Assembly (NCBI RefSeq): GCF_050948175.1
Contig: NW_027490222.1
Span: forward strand, 434,001 to 498,000
DNA: 64,000 bases
Source of the DNA: Xylocopa sonorina
Lineage: Eukaryota > Arthropoda > Insecta > Hymenoptera > Apidae
Direction: 5' to 3'
The notes below the pieces were generated by a model, which did no database searches, had not been told where the DNA came from, and was given only the letters and a program-made list of their open reading frames with translations. The position numbers and the translations under genes are program-made. Below are positions 13,736 through 25,844 of this stretch, piece after piece. The stretch's first letter is position 1, and each line of letters opens with the position of its first letter.

Positions 13736-14650
13736 CACTTCAATTGAATGTAAATGCGACACTTCCTTGCAAGGAAATAGCGTTTGCAGATGTCTACGTA
13801 TCGTAGCAATAGAGTTCCTATGATTCTTAGATCGCGATATTGCATCTCATTTCTATGTTTCATGGTAAGATATAATATGATTTGCGAAGTGTTATGTATT
13901 CCACGTCTACACTTCAAATGAATGTGAATGCGACACTTCCTCGCTAGGAAATAGCGTCTGCAGATGTCTAGGTATCGTAGCAAATGAAGTCCTAATGTTT
14001 CTTAAAACGCGATATCGCATTTCATTTCTATGTTTCATGGTAAGATATAATATGATTTGCGAAGTGTTATGTATACCTCGTCTACACTTCAAATGAATGT
14101 AAATGCGACACTTCCCTGCAAGGAAATAGCGTTTGCAGATGTCTACGTATCGTAGCAATAGAGTTCTTATGATTCTTAAAACGCGATATCGCATCTCATT
14201 TCTATGTTTCATGGTAAGATATAATATGATTTGCGAAGTGTTATGTATTCCTCGTCTACACTTCAAATGAATGTAAATGCGACACTTCGTTGCTAGGAAA
14301 TAGCGCCTGCAGATGTCTAGGTATCGTAGCAATAGAGTTCTGATGCTTCTTAAAACTCGATATCGCATCTCATTTATATGTTTCATGGTAAGATGTAATA
14401 TGATTTGCGAAGTGTTATGCATTCCTCGTCTACGATTCAAATGAATGTAAATGCGACACTTCCTTGCAAGGAAATAGCGTTTGCAGATGTCTACGTATCG
14501 TAACAATAGAGTTCTTATGATTCTTAAAACGCGATATTGCATCTCATTTCTATGTATCATGGTAAGACATAATATGATTTGCGAAGTGTTATGTATTCCT
14601 CGTCTACACTTCAAATGAATGTGAATGCGATACTTCCTCGCTAGGAAATA
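13735..14650 (+). repeat. 12-monomer duplication, copy 1 (offset 2087)
   Basis: CAATTGAATG at 13741 recurs at 15828, and CAAATGAAGTCC at 13981 recurs at 16068, both offset 2087 (12 x 174 minus 1). The second pair shares a small indel after GTAGCAA, a strong sign of common origin. A separate 11-monomer relation (offset 1912) links about 14790-14900 to 16700-16810. Confidence 0.75.
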
Positions 14651-15821
14651 GCGTTTGCAGATATCTACGTGTCGTAGCAATAGCTTTCTAATGCTTCTTA
14701 AAACGCGATATCGAATCTCATTTCTATGTTTCATGGTATAGATATAATATGGTTTGCGAAGTGTTATGTATTCCTCGTCTACACTTCAAATGAATGTGAA
14801 TGCGACACTTCCTCGCTAGGAAATAGCGTTTGCAGATGTCTACGTATCGTAGCAATAGATTTCTAATGCTTCTTAAAGCGCGATATCGCATCTCATTTCT
14901 ATGTTTCATGGTAAGATGTAATATACATTGCGAAGTGTTATGCATTCCTCGCCTACGATTCAAATCAAAGTAAATGCGACACTTCCCTGCAAGGAATTAG
15001 CGTTTGCAAATGTCTACGTATCGTAACAATAGAGCTCTTATGATTCTTAAAACGCGATATCGCATCTCATTTCTGTGTTTCACGGTAAGATACAATATGA
15101 TTTGCGAAATGTCATGTATTCCTCGTCTACACTTCAAATGAATGTAAATGCGACTCTTCCTTGCTAGGAAATAGCGTCTGCAGATGTCTAGGTTTCGTAG
15201 CAATAGAGTTCTAATGCTTCTTAAAACGCGATATCGCATCTCATTTCTATGTTTCATGGTAAGATATAATATGAATTGCGAAGTGTCATGTATTCCTCGT
15301 CTACACTTCAAATGAATGTAAATGCGACACTTCTTGCAAGGAAATAGCGTTTCCAAATGTCTACCTATCGTAGCAATAGTGTTGTAATGCTTCTTAAAAA
15401 GCGATATCGCATCTCATTTCTATGTTTCATGGTAAGATATAATATGATTTGCGAAGTGTTATGTATTCCTCGTCTACACTTCAAATGAATGTGAATGCGA
15501 CTCTTCCTCGCTTGGAAGTAGCGTCTGCAGATGTCTAGGTATCGTAGCAATAGAGTTCTAATGCTTCTTAAAACGCGATATCGCATCTCATTTCTATGTT
15601 TCATGGTAAGATATAATATGATTGGGGAAGTGTTATGTATTCCTCGTCTACACTTCAAATGAGTGTAAATGCGACACTTCCATGTAAGGAAATAGCGTTT
15701 GCAGATGTCTACCTATCGTTGCAAGAGTTCTAATGCTTCTTAAAACGCGGTGTAGCATCTCATATCTATGTTTCATGATAAGATATAATATTCATTGCGA
15801 AGTGTTATGCATTCCTCGTCT

Positions 15822-16737
15822 ACGATTCAATTGAATGTAAATGCGACACTTCCTTGCAAGGAAATAGCGTTTGCAGATGTCTACGTATCGTAGCAATAGA
15901 GTTCCTATGATTCTTAGATCGCGATATTGCATCTCATTTCTATGTTTCATGGTAAGATATAATATGATTTGCGAAGTGTTATGTATTCCTCGTCTACACT
16001 TCAAATGAATGTGAATGCGACACTTCCTCGCTAGGAAATAGCGTCTGCAGATGTCTAGGTATCGTAGCAAATGAAGTCCTAATGTTTCTTAAAACGCGAT
16101 ATCGCATTTCATTTCTATGTTTCATGGTAAGATATAATATGATTTGCGAAGTGTTATGTATTCCTCGTCTACACTTCAAATGAATGTAAATGCGACACTT
16201 CCCTGCAAGGAAATAGCGTTCGCAGATGTCTACGTATCGTAGCAATAGAGTTCTTATGATTCTTAAAACGCGATATCGCATCTCATTTCTATGTTTCATG
16301 GTAAGATATAATATGATTTGCGAAGTGTTATGTATTCCTCGTCTACACTTCAAAAGAATGTAAATGCGACACTTCGTTGCTAGGAAATAGCGCCTGCAGA
16401 TGTCTAGGTATCGTAGCAATAGAGTTCTAATGCTTCTTAAAACTCGATATCGCATCTCATTTCTATGTTTCATGGCAAGATGTAATATGATTTGCGAAGT
16501 GTTATGCATTCCTCGTCTACGATTCAAATGAATGTAAATGCGACACTTTCTTGCAAGGAAATAGCGTTTGCAGATGTCTACGTATCGTAACAATAGAGTT
16601 CTTATGATTCTTAAAACGCGATATTGCATCTCATTTCTATGTTTCATGGTAAGATATAATATGATTTGCGAAGTGTTATGTATTCCTCGTCTACACTTCA
16701 AATGAATGTGAATGCGACACTTCCTCGCTAGGAAATA
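15822..16737 (+). repeat. 12-monomer duplication, copy 2
   Basis: Partner of 13735-14650 with scattered substitutions. The right edge is visible where ATATCTACGTGTCG at 14661 is replaced by ATGTCTACGTATCG here. The intervening 14650-15822 is the same satellite; about 15000-15360 matches about 17260-17620 at offset 2260 (13 monomers minus 2). Confidence 0.75.
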
Positions 16738-17790
16738 GCGTTTGCAGATGTCTACGTATCGTAGCAATAGATTTCTAATGCTTCTTAAAGCGCGATATCG
16801 CATCTCATTTCTATGTTTCATGGTAAGATGTAATATACATTGCGAAGTGTTATGCATTCCTCGCCTACGATTCAAATCAAAGTAAATGCGACACTTCCCT
16901 GCAAGGAAATAGCGTTTGCAGATGTCTACGTATCGTAGCAATAGAGTTCTTATGATTCTTAAAACGCGAAATCGCCTCTCATTTCTATGTTTCATGGTAA
17001 GGTGTAATATGATTTGCGAAGTGTTATGTTTTCCTCGTCTACACTTCAAATGAATGTAAATGCGACACTTCCTTGCTAGGAAATAGCGTCTGCAGATGTC
17101 TACCTATCGTAGCAATAGAGTTCTAATGCTTCTTAAAACGCGATATCGCATCTCATTTCTATGTTTCATGGTAAGATATAATATGATTTGCGAAGTGTCA
17201 TGTATTTCTCGTCTACACTTCAAATGAATGTAAATGCGACACTTCCTTGCAAGGAATTAGCGTTTGCAAATGTCTACGTATCGTAGCAATAGAGTTCTTA
17301 TGATTCTTAAAACGCGATATCGCATCTCATTTCTGTGTTTCACGGTAAGATACAATATGATTTGCGAAATGTCATGTATTCCTCGTCTACACTTCAAATG
17401 AATGTAAATGCGACTCTTCCTTGCTAGGAAATAGCGTCTGCAGATGTCTAGGTATCGTAGCAATAGAGTTCTAATGCCTCTTAAAACGCGATATCGCATC
17501 TCATTTCTATGTTTCATGGTAAGTTATAATATGATTTGCGAAGTGTCATGTATTCCTCGTCTACACTTCAAATGAATGTAAATGCGACACTTGTTGCAAG
17601 GAAATAGCGTTTCCAAATGTCTACCTATCGTAGCAATAGTGTTCTAATACTTCTTAAAAAGCGATATCGCATCTCATTTCTATGTTTCATGGTAAGATAT
17701 AATATGATTTGCGAAGTGTTATGTATTCCTCGTCTACACTTCAAATGAATGTGAATGCGACTCTTCCTCGCTTGGAAATAGCGTCTGCAG
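16660..17790 (+). repeat. 23-monomer duplication, copy 1 (offset 3998)
   Basis: This stretch recurs at 20660-21790. Shared rare variants include the CGCCTCTCATTTC change, CTGTGTTTCACGG, a 3-bp shortened ACACTTGTTGCAAGG or 2-bp shortened ACACTTCTTGCAAGG, and TTTCCAAATGTC. The paired copy diverges near 17795, where CTACCTATCGTTGC replaces CTAGGTATCGTAGC. Confidence 0.75.
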
Positions 17791-17939
17791 ATGTCTACCT
17801 ATCGTTGCAAGAGTTCTAATGCTTCTTAAAACGCGGTATAGCATCTCATATCTATGTTTCATGATAAGATATAATATTCATTGCGAAGTGTTATGCATTC
17901 CTCGTCTACGATTCAATTGAATGTAAATGCGACACTTCC

Positions 17940-18835
17940 TTGCAAGGAAATAGCGTTTGCAGATGTCTACGTATCGAAGCACTAGTGTTCAAATGCTTCT
18001 TAAAACGAGATTTTGCATCTCATATCTATGTTTCATGATAAGATATAATATTAATTGCGAAGTGTTATGCATTCCTCGTCTACGATTCAAATGAATGTAA
18101 ATGCGACACTTCCTTGCAAGGAAATAGCGTTTGCAGATGTCTACGTATCACAGCAATAGAGTTCTTGTGATTCTTAGAACGCGATATCGCATCTCATTTC
18201 TATGTTTCATGGTAAGATATAATATGATTTGCGAAGTGTCATCTATTCCTCGTCTACACTTCAAATGAATGTAAATGCGACACTTCCTTGCAAGGAAATA
18301 GCGTTTGCAGATGTCTACGTATCGTAGGGATAGAGTTCTAATGCTTCTTAAAATGCGATATCGCATCTAATTTCTATGTTTCATGGTAAGATATAGTATG
18401 ATTTGCGAAGTATCATGTATTCCTCGTCTACACTTCAAATGAATGTAAATGCAACACTTCCTCGCTAGGAAATAGCGTTTGCAGATGTCTACGTATCGTA
18501 GCAATAGATTTCTGATGCTTCTTAAAACGCGATATCGCATCTCATTTCTATGTTTCATGGTAAGATATAATATGATTTGCGAAGTGTCGTGTATTCCTCG
18601 TCTACACTTCAAATGAATGTAAATGCGACACTTCCTTGCAAGGAAATAGCGTTTGCAGATGTCTACGTATCGTAAGGATAGAGTTCTAATGCTTCTTAAA
18701 ACGACATATCGCACCTCATTTCTATGTTTCATGATAAGATATAATATTCATTGCGAAGTGTTATGCATTCCTCGTCTACGATTCAAATGAATGTAAATGC
18801 GACACTTCCTTGCTAGGAAATGCGTTTGCAGATAT
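17940..18835 (+). repeat. 26-monomer duplication, copy 1 (offset 4521)
   Basis: GTATCACAGCAATAG near 18146 recurs near 22667, and CGTAGGGATAG, AGATATAGTATG and the 1-bp deletion GGAAATGCG near 18818 recur at the same offset of 4521 (26 x 174 minus 3). Confidence 0.75.
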
Positions 18836-20659
18836 CTACGTATCGAAGCAATAGTGTTCAAATGCTTCTTAAAACAAGATATCGCAACTCATTTCTATGT
18901 TTCATGATGAGATGTAATATTCATTGCGAAGTGTTACGTATTCCTCGTCTACACTTCAAATGAATGTGAATGCGACACTTCCTCGCTAGGAAATAGCGTC
19001 TGCAGATGTCTAGGTATCGTAGCAATAGAGTTCTAATGCTTCATAAAACGCGATATCCCTTCTAATTTCTATGTTTCATGGTAAGATATAACATGATTTG
19101 CGAAGTGTAATGTATTCCTCGTCTACACATCAAATGAATGTAAATGCGACACTTCCTTGCAAGGAAATAGCGTTTGCAGATGTCTGCGTATCGTAGCAAT
19201 AGATTTCTAATGCTTCTTAAAACGCGATATCGCATCTCATTTCGATGTTTCATGGTAAGATATAATATGATTTGCGAAGTGTTATGTATTCCTCGTCTAC
19301 ACTTCAAATGAATGTAAATGGGACACTTCCTTGTAAGGAAATAGCGTTTGCAGATGTCTACCTATCGTAGCAATAGAGTTCTAATGCTTCTTAAAACGCG
19401 ATATCGCATCTCATTTCTATGTTTCATGGTAAGATATAATATGATTTGCGAAGTGTTATGTATTCCTCGTCTACACTTCAAATGAATGTGAAAGCGACAC
19501 TTCCTCGCTAGGAAATAGCGTCTGCAGATGTCTAGATATCGTAGCAATAGAGTTCTAATGCTTCTTAAAACGCGATATCGCATCTCATTTCTATGTTTCA
19601 TGGTAAGATATAATATACATTGCGAAGTGTTATGCATTCCTCGTCTACGATTCAAATGAATGTAAATGCGACTCTTCCTTGCAAGGAAATAGCGTTTGCA
19701 GATGTCTACGTATCGTAGAAATAGAGTTCAAATGCTTCTCAAAACGCGAAATCGCATCTCATTTCTATGTTTCATGGTAAGATATAATATGATTTGCGAA
19801 GTGTAGTGTATTCCTCGTCTAAACTTCAAATGAATGTAAATTCGACACTTCCTTGCTAGGAAATAGCGTCTGCAGATGTCTAGGTATCGTAGCAATAGAG
19901 TTCTAATGCTTCTTAAAACGCGACATCGCATCTCATTTCTATGTTTCATGGTAAAATATAATATGATTTGCGAAGTGTTATGTATTCCTCGTCTACACTT
20001 CAAATGTATGTAAATGCGACACTTCCTTGCAAGGCAACAGCGTTTCCAGATGTCTACGTATCGCAGCAATAGAGTTCTTATGATTCTTAAAACGCGATAT
20101 CGCATCCCATTTCTATGTTTCATGCTAAGATATAATAAGATTTGCTAAGTGTCATGTATTCCTCGTCTACACTTCAAATGAATGTGATTGCGACACTTCC
20201 TCGCTAGGAAATAGCGTTTGCAGATGTCTAGGTATCGTAGCAATAGAGTTCTAATGCTTCTCAAAACGCGAAATCGCATCTCATTTCTATGTTTCATGGT
20301 AAGATATAATATGATTTGCGAAGTGTAGTGTATTCCTCGTCTAAACTTCAAATGAATGTAAATTCGACACTTCCTTGCTAGGAAATAGCGTCTGCAGATG
20401 TCTACGTATCGTAGGGATAGAGTTCTAATGCTTCTTAAAACGCGATATCGCATCTCATTTCTATGTTTCATGGTAAGATATAATATGATTTGCGAAGTGT
20501 TATGTATTCCTCTTCTACACTTCAAATGAATGTAAATGCAACACTTCCTTGCAAGGAAATAGCGTTTGCAGATGTCTACGTATCGTAGGGATAGAGTTCT
20601 TATGATTCTTAAAACGCGAAATCGCATCTCATTTCTATGTTTCATGGTAAGGTGTAATA

Positions 20660-21790
20660 TGATTTGCGAAGTGTTATGTATTCCTCGTCTACACTTCAAA
20701 TGAATGTGAATGCGACACTTCCTCGCTAGGAAATAGCGTTTGCAGATGTCTACGTATCGTAGCAATAGATTTCTAATGCTTCTTAAAGCGCGATATCGCA
20801 TCTCATTTCTATGTTTCATGGTAAGATGTAATATACATTGCGAAGTGTTATGCATTCCTCGCCTACGATTCAAATCAAAGTAAATGCGACACTTCCCTGC
20901 AAGGAAATAGCGTTTGCAGATGTCTACGTATCGTAGCAATAGAGTTCTTATGATTCTTAAAACGCGAAATCGCCTCTCATTTCTATGTTTCATGGTAAGG
21001 TGTAATATGATTTGCGAAGTGTTATGTTTTCCTCGTCTACACTTCAAATGAATGTAAATGCGACACTTCCTTGCTAGGAAATAGCGTCTGCAGATGTCTA
21101 CCTATCGTAGCAATAGAGTTCTAATGCTTCTTAAAACGCGATATCGCATCTCATTTCTATGTTTCATGGTAAGATATAATATGATTTGCGAAGTGTCATG
21201 TATTCCTCGTCTACACTTCAAATGAATGTAAATGCGACACTTCCTTGCAAGGAATTAGCGTTTGCAAATGTCTACGTATCGTAGCAATAGAGTTCTTATG
21301 ATTCTTAAAACGCGATATCGCATCTCATTTCTGTGTTTCACGGTAAGATACAATATGATTTGCGAAATGTCATGTATTCCTCGTCTACACTTCAAATGAA
21401 TGTAAATGCGACTCTTCCTTGCTAGGAAATAGCGTCTGCAGATGTCTAGGTATCGTAGCAATAGAGTTCTAATGCCTCTTAAAACGCGATATCGCATCTC
21501 ATTTCTATGTTTCATGGTAAGTTATAATATGATTTGCGAAGTGTCATGTATTCCTCGTCTACACTTCAAATGAATGTAAATGCGACACTTCTTGCAAGGA
21601 AATAGCGTTTCCAAATGTCTACCTATCGTAGCAATAGTGTTCTAATACTTCTTAAAAAGCGATATCGCATCTCATTTCTATGTTTCATTGTAAGATATAA
21701 TATGATTTGCGAAGTGTTATGTATTCCTCGTCTACACTTCAAATGAATGTGAATGCGACTCTTCCTCGCTTGGAAATAGCGTCTGCAGAT
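20660..21790 (+). repeat. 23-monomer duplication, copy 2
   Basis: Partner of 16660-17790. Shared private changes show descent from one parent block. The stretch between the pair, about 17790-20660, is ordinary satellite containing TATCGTTGCAAGAG (2 bp short) and GGAAATGCG (1 bp short) monomers, with no non-satellite insertion. Confidence 0.75.
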
Positions 21791-22460
21791 GTCTAGGTAT
21801 CGTAGCAATAGAGTTCTAATGCTTCTTAAAACGCGATATCGCATCTCATTTCTATGTTTCATGGTAAGATATAATATGATTTGCGAAGTGTTATGTATTC
21901 CTCGTCTACACTTCAAATGAATGTAAATGCGACACTTCCATGTAAGGAAATAGCGTTTGCAGATGTCTACCTATCGTTGCAAGAGTTCTAATGCTTCTTA
22001 AAACGCGGTATAGCATCTCATATCTATGTTTCATGATAAGATATAATATTCATTGCGAAGTGTTATGCATTCCTCGTCTACGATTCAATTGAATGTAAAT
22101 GCGACACTTCCTTGCAAGGAAATAGCGTTTGCAGATGTCTACGTATCGTAGCAATAGAGTTCCTATGATTCTTAGATCGCGATATCGCATCTCATTTCAT
22201 ATGTTTCATGATAAGATGTAATATTCATTGCGAAGTGTTATGCATTCCTCGTCTACGATTCAAATGAATGAAAATGCGACACTTCCTTGCTAGGAAATAA
22301 CGTTTGCAGATGTCTACGTATCGAAGCAGTAGTGTTCAAATGCTTCTTAAAACAAGATATCGCAACTCATTTCTATGTTTCATGATAAGATGTAATATTC
22401 AATGCGAAGTGTTATGTATTCCTCGCCTACACTTCAAATGAATGTAAATGCGACACTTCC

Positions 22461-23356
22461 TTGCTAGGAAATAGCGTTTGCAGATGTCTACGTATCGAAG
22501 CAATAGAGTTCAAATGCTTCTTAAAACGAGATTTTGCATCTCATATCTATGTTTCATGATAAGATATAATATTAATTGCGAAGTGTTATGCATTCCTCGT
22601 CTACGATTCAAATGAATGTAAATGCGACACTTCCTTGCAAGGAAATAGCGTTTGCAGATGTCTACGTATCACAGCAATAGAGTTCTTGTGATTCTTAGAA
22701 CGCGATATTGCATCTCATTTCTATGTTTCATGGTAAGATATAATATGATTTGCGAAGTGTCATCTATTCCTCGTCTACACTTCAAATGAATGTAAATGCG
22801 ACACTTCCTTGCAAGGAAATAGCGTTTGCAGATGTCTACGTATCGTAGGGATAGAGTTCTAATGCTTCTTAAAATGCGATATCGCATCTAATTTCTATGT
22901 TTCATGGTAAGATATAGTATGATTTGCGAAGTATCATGTATTCCTCGTCTACACTTCAAATGAATGTAAATGCAACACTTCCTCGCTAGGAAATAGCGTT
23001 TGCAGATGTCTACGTATCGTAGCAATAGATTTCTGATGCTTCTTAAAACGCGATATCGCATCTCATTTCTATGTTTCATGGTAAGATATAATATGATTTG
23101 CGAAGTGTCGTGTATTCCTCGTCTACACTTCAAATGAATGTAAATGCGACACTTCCTTGCAAGGAAATAGCGTTTGCAGATGTCTACGTATCGTAGGGAT
23201 AGAGTTCTAATGCTTCTTAAAACGACATATCGCACCTCATTTCTATGTTTCATGATAAGATATAATATTCATTGCGAAGTGTTATGCATTCCTCGTCTAC
23301 GATTCAAATGAATGTAAATGCGACACTTCCTTGCTAGGAAATGCGTTTGCAGATGT
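22461..23356 (+). repeat. 26-monomer duplication, copy 2
   Basis: Partner of 17940-18835. It keeps the GGAAATGCG deletion near 23338. The offsets to the left (3998) and here (4521) differ by about three monomers, so three extra monomers lie between these blocks in one copy. Confidence 0.75.
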
Positions 23357-24309
23357 CTACGTATCGTAGCAATAGAGTTCTAATGCTTCTTAAAACGCGA
23401 TATCGCATCTCATTTCCATGCTTCATGGTAAGATATAATATGATTTGCGATGTGTTATGTATTCCTCTTCTACACTTCAAATGAATGTAAATGCGACACT
23501 TCCTTGCAAGGAAATAGCGTTTGCAGATGTCTACGTATCGTAGTAATGGAATTCTAATGCTTCTTAAAACGCGATATCGCATCTCATTTCTATGTTTCAT
23601 GGTAAGATATATTATGATTTGCGAAGTGCTATGTATTCCTTGTCTATACTTCAAATGAATGTAAATGCGACGCTTCTTTGCAAGGAAATAGCGTTTGCAG
23701 ATGTCTACGTATCGTAACATTGAATTTCTGATGCTTCTTAAAACGCGATATCGCATCTCATTTCTATGTTTCATGGTAAGATATGATATGATTGGGGAAG
23801 TGTTATGTATTCCTCGTCTACACTTCAAATGAATGTAAATGCGACACTTCCTTGCAAGGAAATAGCGTTTGCAGATGTCTACGTATCGTAGCAACAGATT
23901 TCCAATGCTTCTTAAAACGCGATATCGCATCTGATTTCTATGTTTCATGGTAAGATATAATATTCATTGCGAAGTGTTATGCATTCCTCGTCTACGATTC
24001 AAATGAATGTAAATGCGGCACTTCCTTGCAAGGAAATAGCGTTTGCAGATGTCTACGTATCGTAGCAATAGAGTTCTAATGCTTCTTATAACGCGATATC
24101 GCATCTCATTTCTATGTTTCATGGTAAGATGTAATATGATTTGCGAAGTGTTATGTATTCCTCGTCTACACTTCAAATGAATGTAAATGCGACACTTCCT
24201 TGCAAGGAAGTAGCGATTGCAGATGTCTACGTATCGAAGCAATAGAGTTCTTATGATTCTTAAAACGCGATCTCGCATCTCATTTCTATGTTTCATGGTA
24301 AGATATAAT

Positions 24310-25007
24310 ATGATTTGCGATGTGTTATGTATTCCTCGTCTACACTTCAAATGAATGTAAATGCCACACTTCCCTGCTAGGAACTAGCTTCTGCAGATGA
24401 CTAGGGATCGTAGCAATAGAGTTCTAATGCTTCATAAAGCGCGATATCGCATCTCATTTCTATGTTTCATGGTAAGATAAAATATGATTTGCGAATTGTC
24501 ATGTGTTCTTCGTCTACACATCAAATGAATGTAAATGCGACTCTTCCTTGCAAGGAAATAGCGTTTGCAGATGTCTACGTATCGTAGCAATAGAGTTCCA
24601 ATGCTTCTTAAAACGCGATATCGCATCTCATTTCTATGTTTCATGGTAAGATATAATATGATTTGCGATGTGTTATGTATTCCTCGTCTACACTTCAAAT
24701 GAATGTAAATGCCACACTTCCCTGCTAGGAACTAGCTTCTGCAGATGACTAGGGATCGTAGCAATAGAGTTCTAATGCTTCATAAAGCGCGATATCGCAT
24801 CTCATTTCTATGTTTCATGGTAAGATAAAATATGATTTGCGAATTGTCATGTGTTCTTCGTCTACACATCAAATGAATGTAAATGCGACTCTTCCTTGCA
24901 AGGAAATAGCGTTTGCAGATGTCTACGTATCGTAGCAATAGAGTTCCAATGCTTCTTAAAACGCGATATCGCATCTCATTTCTATGTTTCATGGTAACAT
25001 ATAATAT
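24310..25007 (+). repeat. Tandem dimer duplication
   Basis: About 24310-24658 recurs at 24659-25007, offset 349 (2 x 174 plus 1). Markers are GCGATGTGTTATG, the CTAGGAACTAGCTTCTGC change and GACTAGGGATCG. The same dimer type reappears near 28663, 31968 and 42580, so it belongs to a mobile segment of the array. Confidence 0.8.
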
Positions 25008-25844
25008 GATTGTGGTAGTGTTATGTATTACTCGTCTACACTTCAAATGAATGTAAATGCGACACTTCCTTGCAAGGAAATAGCGTTTGCAGATGTCTAC
25101 GTATCGTAGTAATAGAGTTCTTATGATTCTTAGAACGCGATATCGCATCTCATTTCTATGTTTCATGGTAAGATAGAATATGATTCGAGAAGTGTTACGT
25201 TGTCCTCGTCTACACTTCAAATGAATGTAAATGCGACACTTCCTTGCTAGGAAATAGCGTTTGCAGATGTCTACGTATCGTAGGGATAGAGTTCTAATGT
25301 TTCTTAAAACGCGGTATCGCATCTCATTTCCATGTTTCATGGTAAGATATAATATGATTTGCGAAGTGTTATGTATTCCTCTTCTACACTTCAAATGAAT
25401 GTAGATGCGACACTTCCTTGCAAGGAAATAGCGTTTGCAGATGTCCACGTATCGTAGAGATAGAGTTCTAATGCTTCTTAAAACGAGATATCGCATCTCA
25501 TTTTTATGTTTCATGATAAGATATAATATTTATTGCGATGTGTTATGCATTCCTCGTCTACACTTCAAATGAATGTAAATGCCACACTTCCCTGCTAGGA
25601 AATAGCGTCTGCAGATGACTAGGTATCGTAGCAATAGAGTTCTAATGCTTCTTAAAACGCGATATCGCATCTCATTCCTATGTTTCATGGTAAGATATAA
25701 TATGATTTGCGAAGTGTTATGTATTCCTCTTCTACACTTCAAATGAATGTAAATGGGACTCTTCCTTGCAAGGAAATAGCGTTTGCAGATGTCTACGTAT
25801 CGTAGCAATAGAGTTCTAATGCTTCTTAAAACGCGATATCGCAT

